Origin: Xiphophorus maculatus
Taxonomy: Eukaryota > Chordata > Actinopteri > Cyprinodontiformes > Poeciliidae
Assembly: GCF_002775205.1 (NCBI RefSeq)
Contig: NC_036461.1
Coordinates: 8,655,015 to 8,719,014 of the forward strand
DNA: 64,000 bases
Reading direction: 5' to 3'
The notes below the pieces were generated by a model. The model worked only from the letters and a program-made list of their open reading frames with translations, did no database searches and had not been told where the DNA came from. A program made the translations under genes and the position numbers. Positions 48,701 to 58,953 of this stretch are shown in pieces. How positions within the stretch are numbered: position 1 is the stretch's first letter; every line of letters begins with the position of its first letter.

Positions 48701-51700
48701 TTTTTAATTAAAGCTTGTCAGCATCCTTCAAACTCCCCATAATACACTATTTGGTGTTGGTCTATCATACAACATGATAGACCATGTTGTATGATAGACA
48801 ACATGGTCTATCATACAACTGCAAAGTACAAACCATGTACTTTGCAGTTTGTAGTTGTAACATTAAAAAATATGAATAATTTTTCAAGTTTCTGCATATC
48901 AGCAAACTCCACTGACCCAACTCAAGCTTCCACAGCGAATCCTCACAGTAGTTCTGATTCGAAGTTTCCCCTCCAATCAGGACAGCCGTATCTGGGTCAC
49001 TCAGACACAGAGTGTGGCTCCAGCGCTTTGATGGACATGCTGAAACTAATCACAGCTTCCATGAACACAGTTTCTGTGCACACAGTTGTGACTTCACAGG
49101 TAAGGTTTGTTATTCTCACCTTCCCTGCTTTCGTTTTTAATCTGCTCAGTTATTTTCTCCCGGATGTTAATGCTGCACAGTTTCGTCCTTTTGGAAGTGG
49201 GAGTTTTGTCCGTGTCCTCTGTGAGACTGTCTGTTTCATCGGAGCTCCACGTCGGGCGGGCTCTCCGATTATTGACAGTACGCGTTGGTGACTTATCCTT
49301 TCAGTTGCACAGAGCACATTCCAGACATTACATTTATTTGGATATTAACAGTAATAAGACCAACACACTTACCAAAGGCCGAGCTGCAGGGCGAGGAAAG
49401 TCACTGGTCTCAACTTTAATCACTGGGAACTTAGAATAACAAACACTGTGGCTCATGTGTGAGGATTCTGAGAGTATCTGCTAAAATTTTGGATGAGATC
49501 AACAACTGTGACACATTTATAATAAAGACAGTAGGGCTGGGCAATTAATTGAATTTTTTAAAATTACATTTTTGGATTATCTGGATTTATTTTCCCCACC
49601 AATACACTCAAATTTCTGTAGTTCAGAGTGGTGTCAGCACACCAAGGGCAGCCATCTTGTTTGACAAGCTTTTTTCCAATTAAAAAGACACTTCTTTTTT
49701 TTTTTATTAATTTTAAGATTTTTTTCTGGTAAAATTGCATTTTTCTTTACTATTACAATGCTCTTCTGGACTTCATACTCAATTTCACAACTCCCAGAAG
49801 AGATGATTGAGATAAAAGCCCCTTTTTGAAACAAGAAAAAAAAATAATAAAATAAAAATGTCATTAAAATCAGATTCACAGCTGGTCTGACAAAAAACTG
49901 ATTTTATTTTTAAACCAAAATCACCCACCTCTGAAAGAGAGATAAAGTTGTCTCACCGTTTCAGTTTCAAGAGTTTCCTGTATTGAGCTGGAAAGATCAG
50001 CCACACTGCATGGTCCTGAGATCTGGAGTTTCCTCTGGGCCAAAGGGGTGCTGCTGACACTGGTGTTATCCTGTGGCAAGAGAAACAACACACAATCACT
50101 CCTGCTCAACACTAAACCCCCACAATCTGATCTACAGTGTCGGTCTACACTTTGTTGGTGTCTTATCCTTTCAGTTGCACAGAGCACATTCCAGACATTA
50201 CATTTATTTGGATATTAACAGTAATAACACCAACACACTTACCAAAGGCCGAGCTGCAGGGCGAGGAAAGTCACTGGTCTCAACTTTAATCACTGGGAAC
50301 TTAGAATAGCAAACACTGTGGCTCATGTGTGAGGATTCTGAGATTATCTGCTAAAATTTTGGATGAGATCAACAACTGTGACACATTTATAATAAAGACA
50401 GTAGGGCTGGGCAATTAATTGAATTTTTTAAAATTACATTTTTGGATTATCTGGATTTATTTTCCCCACCAATACACTCAAGTTTCTGTAGTTCAGAGTG
50501 GTGTCAGCACACCAAGGGCGGCCATCTTGTTTGACAAGCTTTTTTCCAATTAAAAAGACACTTTTTTTTTTTTTATTTTTTATTTTTTTATTAATTTTAA
50601 GATTTTTTTCTGGTAAAATTGCATTTTTCTTTACAATTACAATGCTCTTCTGGACTTCATACTCAATTTCACAACTCCCAGAAGAGATGATTGAGATAAA
50701 AGCCACTTTTTGAAACAAGAAAAAAAAAACTAAAATAAAAATGTCATTAAAATCAGATTCATAGCTGGTCTGACAAAAAACTGATTTTATTTTTAAACCA
50801 AAATCGCCCACATCTGAAAGAGAGGTAAAGTTGTCTCACCGTTTCAGTTTCAAGAGTTTCCTGTATTGAGCTGGAGAGATCAGCCACACTGCATGGTCCT
50901 GAGATCTGGAGTTTCCTCTGGGCCAAAGGGGTGCTGCTGACACTGGTGTTATCCTGTGGCAAGAGAAACAACACACAATCACTCCTGCTCAACACTAAAC
51001 CCCCACAATCTGATCTACAGTGTCGGTCTACACTTTGTGTTCTTGGCATTCTCAGAAATGTAAATGTTTATCCTGTATTAGTTTTGTATTTTTTTTTGGT
51101 ATGTTTTTTTAATTGTAGGATTAAAAATGACCAAAACAAATCAGAATAAAATTCTGACCTATCATTCTGATTATTTAGTAAAGGGTGTACTGTTTTGTTA
51201 TTTTAAACAAACTTTACAACTTCCACTTTTTGGGCAGGTAATTTGCATAGGGTATAAATTGTAGAATCAACAAATTACATAAATGGTCCAAAAACATGAA
51301 GTAGGCTAAATGAAAATGAAAAAACACAATTCCTTCAATCAAAAGAGAAAATAAAAGAATATGACAAAGTCTTGCCATTTGGAAAGCATTACAAAGCCAT
51401 TTATGAGGCTTTTGGACTCCAAATGATGGTTTGAAACATTTGTACAGCTTTCCACTGCAAGTTTCATTCAAATCTCTGCTTCACTTGGTTCTAAATCTGC
51501 TAGAAATATCTTTGTAAGTGTAAATGGAACCCCACACTGCTTTCCTGAGAAATGAGACTCTCATACCTCTCTGCAGGCCTTCAACACAATCTTCCCATAC
51601 ATTCCTCTCCTGCCTCTCTCTTCAGACACTGTGATGATGTCATCACTCCAGTCACCTTCCCAGGTCAAACACCTGAGATGAAAGGAGAAGTACTGAGCAT

Positions 51701-52056
51701 TTCCACCCCAAAAACCATTAATTTCATATTTTCATCCACTGTACTTTATCTGTGAGGACAGAGTCCCTATGTTCTGTGGCTGGACGTCCTCACTGACCAC
51801 CACCTCCGCAGAGAATGCTGTGTCTTTGCACGACCAGTCTCCGAATCCGAAGATGACCAGCTGTTTGGGGAGAGGCAGCGGAACGTGGACTTGGAAGCGC
51901 CTTCTGTTAGATTTGCTGCGGATACGTACACATTGAATTTGAATGCTCGACAGGTAAAACCTCCCAGTGTTAGCTTAAAAAACGAAATACATACCAACTA
52001 AACTGTCGAGGAGTGTCACGCAGGGACCAAACAGCATAAAAATTCAGTTTCTCCAT
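45758..52056 (-). CDS. Kelch-repeat protein with an in-frame duplicated exon pair, complete model
   Basis: Predicted 600-aa protein, 15 exons in coding order: 52056-51995, 51915-51745, 51672-51567, 50953-50840, 50299-50243, 50070-49957, 49429-49373, 49291-49120, 49039-48917, 47651-47464, 46830-46637, 46554-46463, 46380-46326, 46167-46070, 45957-45758. All phases fit and the sum is 1,803 nt. Residues 1-113 form an unrecognised N-terminal domain (with LPKQLVIFGFGDWSCKDTAF). Residues 114-170 and 171-227 are the same 57-residue unit twice. Residues 228-284 are a charged, Lys-rich linker. From 285 on come kelch blades: TAVLIGGETSNQNYCEDSLW, AVFVYGGLRESQCYSELYIL, ELFVFGGVQPSN, KLVIFGGQMTAAYLNDLHVL, RILISGGRSAIGPLQDVHVF, TVLVFGGSDCSGSFYNDTQI; that is a six-bladed propeller of the RABEPK/KLHDC sort. 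Exact orthologue unknown to me. The acceptor at 49291 has a poor pyrimidine tract. Likely a protein-interaction scaffold (inference). Confidence 0.85.
47800..48780 (+). mobile_element. Tc1-like element with a nested MITE in a kelch-gene intron
   Basis: Left end TGTGATAGATCAACACAAAG and right end TTGGTGTTGGTCTATCATAC are imperfect inverted repeats. A second element (about 48290-48575, ending TTGTGACAGGCCTATT) lies inside, and ATACCCCAAAAGGCTGCAGC after it restores the Tc1-like text. The right end runs directly into the hairpin cluster at 48757-48850. Confidence 0.65.
48757..48850. repeat. Three adjoining perfect hairpins in a kelch-gene intron
   Basis: Hairpin 1: arms 48760-48776 and 48783-48799 (GTCTATCATACAACATG, 17 bp, 6-nt loop). 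Hairpin 2: arms 48786-48799 and 48806-48819 (14 bp, 6-nt loop), sharing an arm with the first. Hairpin 3: arms 48817-48830 and 48836-48849 (AACTGCAAAGTACA, 14 bp, 5-nt loop). No mismatches in any arm. Confidence 0.95.
49522..49930. mobile_element. hAT-like MITE in copy A of the kelch duplication
   Basis: Starts AGGGCTGGGCAATTAATTGA and ends, in reverse, AGGTGGGTGATTTTGGTTTA. Its twin is at about 50402-50814 in copy B, so it was present before the duplication. Confidence 0.6.
50402..50814. mobile_element. hAT-like MITE in copy B of the kelch duplication
   Basis: Second copy of the 49522-49930 element, carried along by the tandem duplication; differs by a longer T-run and a few base changes. 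Confidence 0.6.
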
Positions 52057-52260
52057 TTTGCCTGGACGCTATTAAAGTTTAAACAGCGGAGGTGAAACTG
52101 GGAGCTGCGCCGCTGCGGCGTCTCGACAAGAAACGCACGTGGGACTGAAGATCAATCAATCCAAAGTCAGCCCGCGTGCGGAGATTGTTTATATAATAGT
52201 TTTCCAAGGCTGATGGAGACGCAATGGAGACAAATCACCCATAATCACGTCGCATAATCG
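52057..52260 (-). promoter_or_regulatory. CpG-rich 5' region of the kelch gene
   Basis: The 200 bp upstream of the ATG at 52056 is richer in CpG than its surroundings (GCGCCGCTGCGGCGTCTCG at about 52107) and includes a CACGTG E-box at about 52136. Promoter-like by composition only. Confidence 0.4.
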
Positions 52261-54790
52261 CATGTAAATCGTAGAGCAAAATAAGTAAGAAAAATAAGGT
52301 TAAAAACAACATGTAAGAGAAGCTCGAAAACGAATTTAATTTTGGAAAAAGAACAATATCTTAACATTTTATAACCTAATAAAGGGAAAATGCAACCAAG
52401 TCAATAAATAAAACAGATAATGCATATTATTTATATATATATATATATATCCACTACATTTATTGAAATGTTGACTGCGAGATTTTGCTAAATATGAGTG
52501 AAAGTATGAAAATTATGTCAAAATAGTTTAGAAAGACAGAGGCAAGTTAACAGATAGAGAAAAACTCTTGATGAATATTAAGAAATATTACTACAAAAAA
52601 TATATTTTTCTCCAGTGTAGAAGTAGAAGATTTGAACAACCAGTTAATCTCCAGATCACCCTAAAAAATAATATCAGACACAGGTAACCAAAGTAAATAC
52701 AAAATGCAGTTTTAAAATAATTATTTTATTTATTAAGAAAAAAACATATTTCCAAACAAACACGACACTCTTTCTAAAATGCAATAGCTCCTAAACTGTC
52801 AACAATTGTCACCAAGTGGTAATGAGTTTTTCACATCGCTCTAAGCCTGTTTATGGTCATTCTGCACCATCTCAATAAACTTTTTCTAGGCTACACCAAA
52901 CATTTCAACAGAGGTGGACCAGCTGTTCTTTGGATAATTGTCTTGCTTCAGAACTTAAGAGCATGTCAATGCCTGTGTTTTTTAATTTCCTTTAATCAGG
53001 GAGATTATTTAGCCTACTTCATGTTTTCCAAGATGCACTATTTAAGTGATCTGATTCAATTAGTCAAGCTGGCTAAAATTGAACTAGAAAATGTGGTTAA
53101 TCACAGTTAATCTATGACAGGGACATATTAGTTTAGATATTTTTTTCATCTTTAATAAGTGAAATTATAATTTAAAAACTGAATTTTGTATTTACTCAAG
53201 TTGTCTATGTTGTTAAAAACCTGATAATCTGAAACATTAAATGTGATGAGAAAAAGCAACTGAAAAAAACCTGAAAACGCAAATATATTTTAATTTTCTA
53301 TCATGTTCAAGAAGTTGAAGATGTTGTTTTTCTATGTCACTGCTTTGAACCATGTCAAAACACTGTGAAAAGAGGCTTTCATAATGCAGCACTACTCTAG
53401 CTTTCTCCCATCGAGTATTAAAATCATAATTCATCGAAACATTTTGCAGAGGAGTTTTGCCACACATAGGGAACTAAAACGTTGTTGTTTTGCTGCCTTT
53501 TAGAAGCTACGTTACTGTAGGACTGTGGCTGGCCTTCCGGGAGCTCTTAAAATAAAACCAGGTTACATCAGCACCTCTGTAACAATTACATCAATCCCCT
53601 AATGCTGCAATTTAATAGAATCACAAGGGAACATACTGAGGTACTTGCTAATCCTGGCTCTGCTGCGAGACTGGTATAAAATGCAGCAAACTAAACGAGC
53701 GTATTTACAGGGTAATTGTTTTGGAACCTACACCTACTTTTATATCTCCCCTTCCATCCAATTAATGACACAGACAACTAGACAATCTTCTCTTTATTGT
53801 GGAATATAAATTTCAGGAACAAATAGTATACTTTAAAGTGAAGGTATGGGACAGGAAACAGCGTGAAAACAGTTGCTTTACATTGCATACGACATTAGCA
53901 GCCAAATCTGTGACTTCTTTGGAAATATGCACATGTGACTTCTTTGGAAATATGACACTTCATCAGCTTATAAAGCTGATAAAGTGTCAGCTTTACAAGA
54001 AAAAGGTGGTCCAACACACAAAGAACATCAAAAAATAAGCAGTGATCTTCACTTAAAAAAACCCATGTGGATGAAACACTGCAACTGACCTCTACGTTTA
54101 AAACAGCTAATTAAAACACTGGCAAAGCAAAGGTAAATATTGGATCTAGAGCGTTATTTGATGAGGGCTTTTATATGCGCCATAAAAACTGTCACTTCAG
54201 TACAACAACCTAAAATTTTCCTTCAACACACCCACTGAACCAGTAGAGAATGCATATTAAGTCCTAAATTTTCACATGATTAGATTCAACAATAAAAAAA
54301 AAATAAGTTACACAACAAAGCTGAATGATTATCACAACAAACAACGATGCAATAGAGAAAAAGAAAAACCAAAATGGGGCATACATACAGACGCACATGT
54401 GAAAATAATTTCTTCAGAGCACTGCTGATTAAGGACGTGGCCTGGAGAAACACACACTGTGCTGGTTCTCCCTGATTGCTGCTACCATAGAAATGTAACA
54501 GGTAAAGACAATATGCGGTTTATGACGGGCACTTGACCAAACAGCACACAGGGGATATGGCACATGACAAACACAAGGCTTCTCTGATTATATTCAAACG
54601 GGACACTGACACACATGATGCACTGAAGCCCATTTAATCTGACAAGCAAATATAAAATTGATGTGCCTGCATTTATTTCTTAAATTATATATCTTTGTTT
54701 ATTCCATGTCTGAAATCAAAGAAAATAGTTCATTGTTCTTAGGAGTAATATTCAGTAATTTATACATTCGTGAGCAACAGAACTGGCGTC
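52260..54790. other. Intergenic region between the kelch gene and TMED8
   Basis: AT-rich, with a short TA repeat at about 52430-52450 and the 53910-53988 repeat. No exon recognised. A minus-strand AATAAA at 54677-54672 could end TMED8. Confidence 0.5.
53910..53988. repeat. 20-bp direct repeat followed by a 35-bp near-perfect palindrome
   Basis: GTGACTTCTTTGGAAATATG occurs at 53910-53929 and again at 53935-53954. The next bases, 53954-53988, fold as GACACTT...AAGTGTC with inner ATCAGCTT/AAGCTGAT and a 3-nt loop, one mispair. Confidence 0.9.
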
Positions 54791-57700
54791 TCAGGCACTG
54801 TAATACACCCTGTAGTAGAGAGTTTTGTTCCTCCAAAGGGAGTAGGAGTTGTCAAACTTTAGAAGGTACGTGCCTTCACCTGGGAAGTCGTGGCTCCCGC
54901 CCTGGACAGAGAGATGGCTGTCCTGGCGGTACACAGGCAGTATTTCAGCCAGGTTCGAGTTGGTCTGGCTTTTGGAGCCTTTCTCGACGTCGTCATTGCT
55001 GAGAGGCCCTGCCACACACACCATGTAAACCAAAATGTCAACATGCTGCCTCACACTTGGGAAACAGCTTGTTGCCAGTATCAACAACTTAAAAGAAAAA
55101 AAAACAAAAAACTTTTGTTTCAAGACTAATAAGAATTTTTCTAATACACTTTCTGATTATCTAGAAAGGAACCGCTATTGCTGAGCACCGACAGAAGGTT
55201 TCTACATGTTTTCCTTGCTCACAAAAAATATAAATCATGGCGTTTTAAATATTTCTGACTGGAAAAAAAATCATAGTCATAGCATGAAAACAAAAACTTG
55301 TTTTGGATATAAAATTGGAAACGACACCCTGACAAAATCCGTAACCATCAGCCTCTTATGCTTGTGTTGCACTAAAAACAAAATCCAGAAAGTGAACCTT
55401 TTTAAATGGTTTGCAAAGTAACGCTACTTAGATAAAAATTTCTAAATTTACTGTTTATTATAGATTTTTTGCCAAAGTCTGTACTTCAACATAAAAACAA
55501 CAATAAACACACAGCGTCACAATAACATTATTCTAACTTGAAAATCTGATGATTCATTCTTTTCACAAGAGTTGGAATAATTTTTCATATTTCAAAGTTA
55601 TTAAAGCTGTCGGATATTTTTGTAAAATACTGCAATGATGATATCAGTTGCAATCGGTGTTGTGGAGCTCAATATTTTGTAATTTTTGGACAGAAAAAGG
55701 TTTTTCACATGACAAACCTAAGTTGGAGAGTCAGGGTTTGTCAGGGAAAGACTCTTCCCTGACAAAATCTGTAACTATCAGCACATTTTTATGCATAAAT
55801 TAGCCAATAGCAACTGCTTTTCACCTTCAAAACAAAGACTGAATGCTTGTGTATATGCACTAACGGAGGTAGCACAGGCATAGTTCAAATGCTGCAAACC
55901 ACAAAGTCTTTGCACTTAAGCTACACAATAATACTTTCAGCTTTGCTTCAAATCTAAGAGTATCAACAGAGGATTAATAAGCTACCCATCTGAACCACTA
56001 AATTAAACAGGGTATTTTAATTTGGGTTTTTTTGTTGTTTGTTTTGCACCCCGGTTTTATTGTTAATGTGCTGGAGAAGATGCAGCTGCATTCTGTCACT
56101 TCTAGTTTTTCTCTCAGTCCATCAAACAGGCAAGCATAGCTGAATAACAGCACAAATGCTGTATTAAAAATATGCAGTGGAACATTTTGCTAGCTAATTT
56201 GCCTCAACATCATTAGGGTTTTATGGAACACTAATCCTGTAGTGCTTTAAAAGTATTCGCAATTACCAACATGGCTTAAAAGTTTTAGTCAAAACTTTGG
56301 ATGCTAATTGCTGACCTACATTTATTTCTTCAACTTTATTTAATGATAAATGGGTGAGAATTGGTAGGAAATGTGAACTCAGTTCAGAATGCTTTAGAGA
56401 GGAATCATGAACATAAATTAGTTCGTTTTAATGTGGCTGTACTGAGCTTACATTGCTGGTCGTAATAAGTTCTCTAACTCTTCTGTGTCTCATCTATTGT
56501 TAGAAAGTTTGAACAATAGATGATTCTCAAACTTGTAATAGTAATAATAGTTATGGCTTTATATATTTAATCCTACGTTATCCCATAGAAACAAATAGAT
56601 CTAGACTTTTGGGTGCAAGCTCACCTTCTAGCTCTTCCTCTTCATCTTCGTCATCGCTCGACTCGCTGATGTGCACCGTGATAGACCTGCTCGTCACAGG
56701 GGTCCAGTCAAAATATATGCCAAAGCCAATGTCAAAACCGTCTGTGGCAAACTCCCAGCACACTTTTTTGGCCTCGGGGACGGTGGGGACGTGGACTGTC
56801 ATGATGTCTCCTCGGTACACTGTCACAACGCTGTCCTTCTCAGTTCGAAGCTTTGCCTTCAGCTCCTTCACTGCAGCAGATGTCCAAGTTGTTGGAGGCG
56901 GCAGAGTTGGCATCTGGGCTGCCTCTGGGTGGAGAAGAAACATCAGTTTCAGGAGAGCAAATTTGGTGTTTTTAAAGCCTATGGCTCACTACGCATTGCT
57001 CGCTTAGAGACATTTATAATTAAAACGAAACAAATTACTCTAGGAAGAAGTATCAGGTATTCAGTATCAATGAGATGTTTAAAATTATAATCAGAAGAAC
57101 CATAAAAGTTGCTAAAGGAGACAGTATTTTCTTTGGGAAAGCATAAATCCAGTTATTACTTTTCTATTGTTGTTGTTGTGCTTTTCAACTAATTTTGGTT
57201 GTCATATAAGGAGAATGCTAAGGAGATGGATGAATTGATCTAGAGTCAATTTCAGCATATACAAGAACTCTCTTCAGTGTGGATGTTGTAACAGAGGGAA
57301 AAAGAGCTAACATTTAGCAATTTTCTTTCTCAGCAAGATTTTTAAATTCAAGTCAGGAAGAATAGACAGATTCTATGGCATGTCGGTAGGTCTGTTACAA
57401 TAACAAATTTAGCTGGACAGTAAATTGTCCCAAAAATGATTGCAATTAACAATAATATTGTCATTTTGAGACCATTTTCAATTAATATAATAATAATGCC
57501 ATTAATGGAAGTATGACCTCTCAAAGATCAAAAAACATTTAACACTGAAAATGAAAGACATTTTAAATATCCAAAATAAATAAACTAAACAATAATTAAA
57601 ATTGATTATGAAGTTTCTGTAACCAAAATTACATTTTAAAAAATTATCAATCATTCAGCTTAAATGGGCAAAAGTGGCATTTGGGTCTTTTGTAAAACTA

Positions 57701-58953
57701 ACCACTTCATATTGTGTGTCAAATGTTCGCATTGACACTGCATTAGACATTTTTCAAAATGTCTAAGTTTCAACAATATTTCAACAATATTACAGGAAAG
57801 CATCTTTTTAATGATTGTTGTCCAAATGGAAATTTTAATTTATAATGTAATTAATTGATTTATTGCTTATTGTGACAGGCTTATTTGACGTAATATGTCT
57901 GAGGTTCATTTAGGCTGCAAGAGAGAGAGAGAGAAGGACTTATAGTGAACAACAGGAAGGCTGAATGATTTACATTATTTTTTATAGATGCAATAATAAA
58001 TGCATATTTTATCAATTTGTTATACATTGAATTTCCACAAAGAGCATTAAAAGTACCAGCTATCCTTGTTAAACCCATTTCATTGTGTTTTTACACCATT
58101 TCCCATGGCATCCTATATAAGAAAATGTATATGTTCACTGTTTATAAAAGTTTTATGTTTCTCTTTAATTTAAAACCAAAATAGAAATAGAATGGGGCTT
58201 AGCTTGATTTTTAAAATTGCAACAAATTCCCTAAAGAATAATTTAAATGCTATCTTGTAACATTTGCAGCTCTAAGCAACTTTTATTTTGCTTATTTTGC
58301 TTATTTATTTTGCTTGACTTTCCAAAAATGGCTCTTTGGAAAGTCAAGGTTGAAAATCTTAGAGAGAAACTGGTATTAGCAGGTTAAAGCTTTACAAAAG
58401 CAGATTGTAAATCAGTTCTGTAATAAACAAGGCGTCACCCATGTCAGTACACTCAGCAGGTTCTCACCTTTGATTTCAGCAGAGAGCTGACAGGTCCCAG
58501 CACTGTTGTTCTCCTCGCCTCCTTCCCCCAGGGCCAGCTCTGCAGGAGCCTCTTCATTACCCTGAAAGTGCACATGCATATGGCACATTATAGCAAAAAT
58601 AAATAACATTCAACTTCCAGGTTACTGTTACGTTTTAAGAGCTCTGCAGCATGCCTTAGCCAAATCCTCCTGGGTCTCATTCATGTTGCCTTGATTGCTG
58701 GATTGGGTGAAGCTCTCCGTCAGATTTGTACTCTGCAGACTGGAGTAAAGAGATTTACAGTAAGAAGAGGAAGGGGGAAAAAAACGACCGAGTCAAAGAC
58801 GAAAACACATGAGCAGCTCTGAGCAACAGGTTACCTGCCCGGCGGTTCGCTGTCGCAATGATGGGAGGTAACTCCGGGGAAGGATGAAAAGGACAAGGAT
58901 GACAGCCGAGACTGGAGCTCAGATGCAGCTTCTAATCTCGCCATGGCTGTCAT
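54791..58953 (-). CDS. tmed8: Transmembrane p24 trafficking protein 8-like GOLD-domain protein, complete model
   Basis: GOLD-domain protein; despite its name the family member lacks an obvious signal peptide or membrane segment, and none is seen here. Five exons in coding order: 58953-58835, 58730-58655, 58561-58468, 56924-56625, 55008-54791; 807 nt, 268 aa. Residues 1-96 are a low-complexity Ser/Glu-rich leader. From about 110 the GOLD fold is clear: [38 protein letters not shown], an acidic insert [14 protein letters not shown], then the closing [20 protein letters not shown] and LYYRVYYSA. The ATG at 58953 is first; a second in-frame ATG at 58944 (MARLEAASE) is equally possible. The second intron requires a non-canonical GC donor (AAG then GCATGC at 58654) to keep phase. 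The neighbours GSTZ1 and NOXRED1 match its human location. Introns 3 and 4 carry several perfect hairpins. Confidence 0.9.
55737..55766. repeat. Perfect 12-bp hairpin, TMED8 intron 4
   Basis: TTTGTCAGGGAA (55737-55748) and its exact complement (55755-55766) around AGACTC. Confidence 0.9.
56491..56522. repeat. Perfect 11-bp hairpin, TMED8 intron 4
   Basis: CATCTATTGTT (56491-56501) and AACAATAGATG (56512-56522), 10-nt loop. Confidence 0.85.
57385..57890. mobile_element. MITE of a repeated local family in TMED8 intron 3
   Basis: Begins GGTCTGTTACAATAACAAAT, has CATTTTGAGACCATTTTCAA inside, and ends ATTGTGACAGGCTTATTTGA. The same text recurs at 31930-32290, 48290-48575 and 62440-62730. It contains a hairpin and an 11-bp tandem repeat at 57743-57789. 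Confidence 0.6.
57743..57789. repeat. 11-bp hairpin plus 11-bp tandem repeat, TMED8 intron 3
   Basis: TTAGACATTTT (57743-57753) pairs with AAAATGTCTAA (57756-57766) over a 2-nt loop; TTTCAACAATA is then repeated at 57768-57778 and 57779-57789. Confidence 0.85.
58313..58348. repeat. Perfect 14-bp hairpin, TMED8 intron 3
   Basis: CTTGACTTTCCAAA (58313-58326) and its exact complement (58335-58348) around AATGGCTC. Preceded by a short TTTTGCTTA tandem run. Confidence 0.92.

Larger units (their letters stand above)
49281..51038. repeat. Tandem segmental duplication of about 870 bp inside the kelch gene
   Basis: Copy A (about 49281-50157) and copy B (about 50153-51038) align along their whole length, offset 870 bp at one end and 883 bp at the other because of a T-run length change. 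By eye they differ at roughly 14 sites, so identity is about 98%. Each holds two exons (114 and 57 bp), one hAT-like MITE, and the same flanking intron. The two 57-bp exons are identical and the 114-bp exons differ by one synonymous change (CTT/CTC Leu). The junction falls inside the start of the exon at 49291, with only a few bases of shared sequence. Confidence 0.95.

Noticed and set aside
48791-49291. Plus-strand frame of 166 codons in the kelch gene
   Set aside because: Antisense to two minus-strand kelch-gene exons (48917-49039 and 49120-49291) that have matching splice phases.
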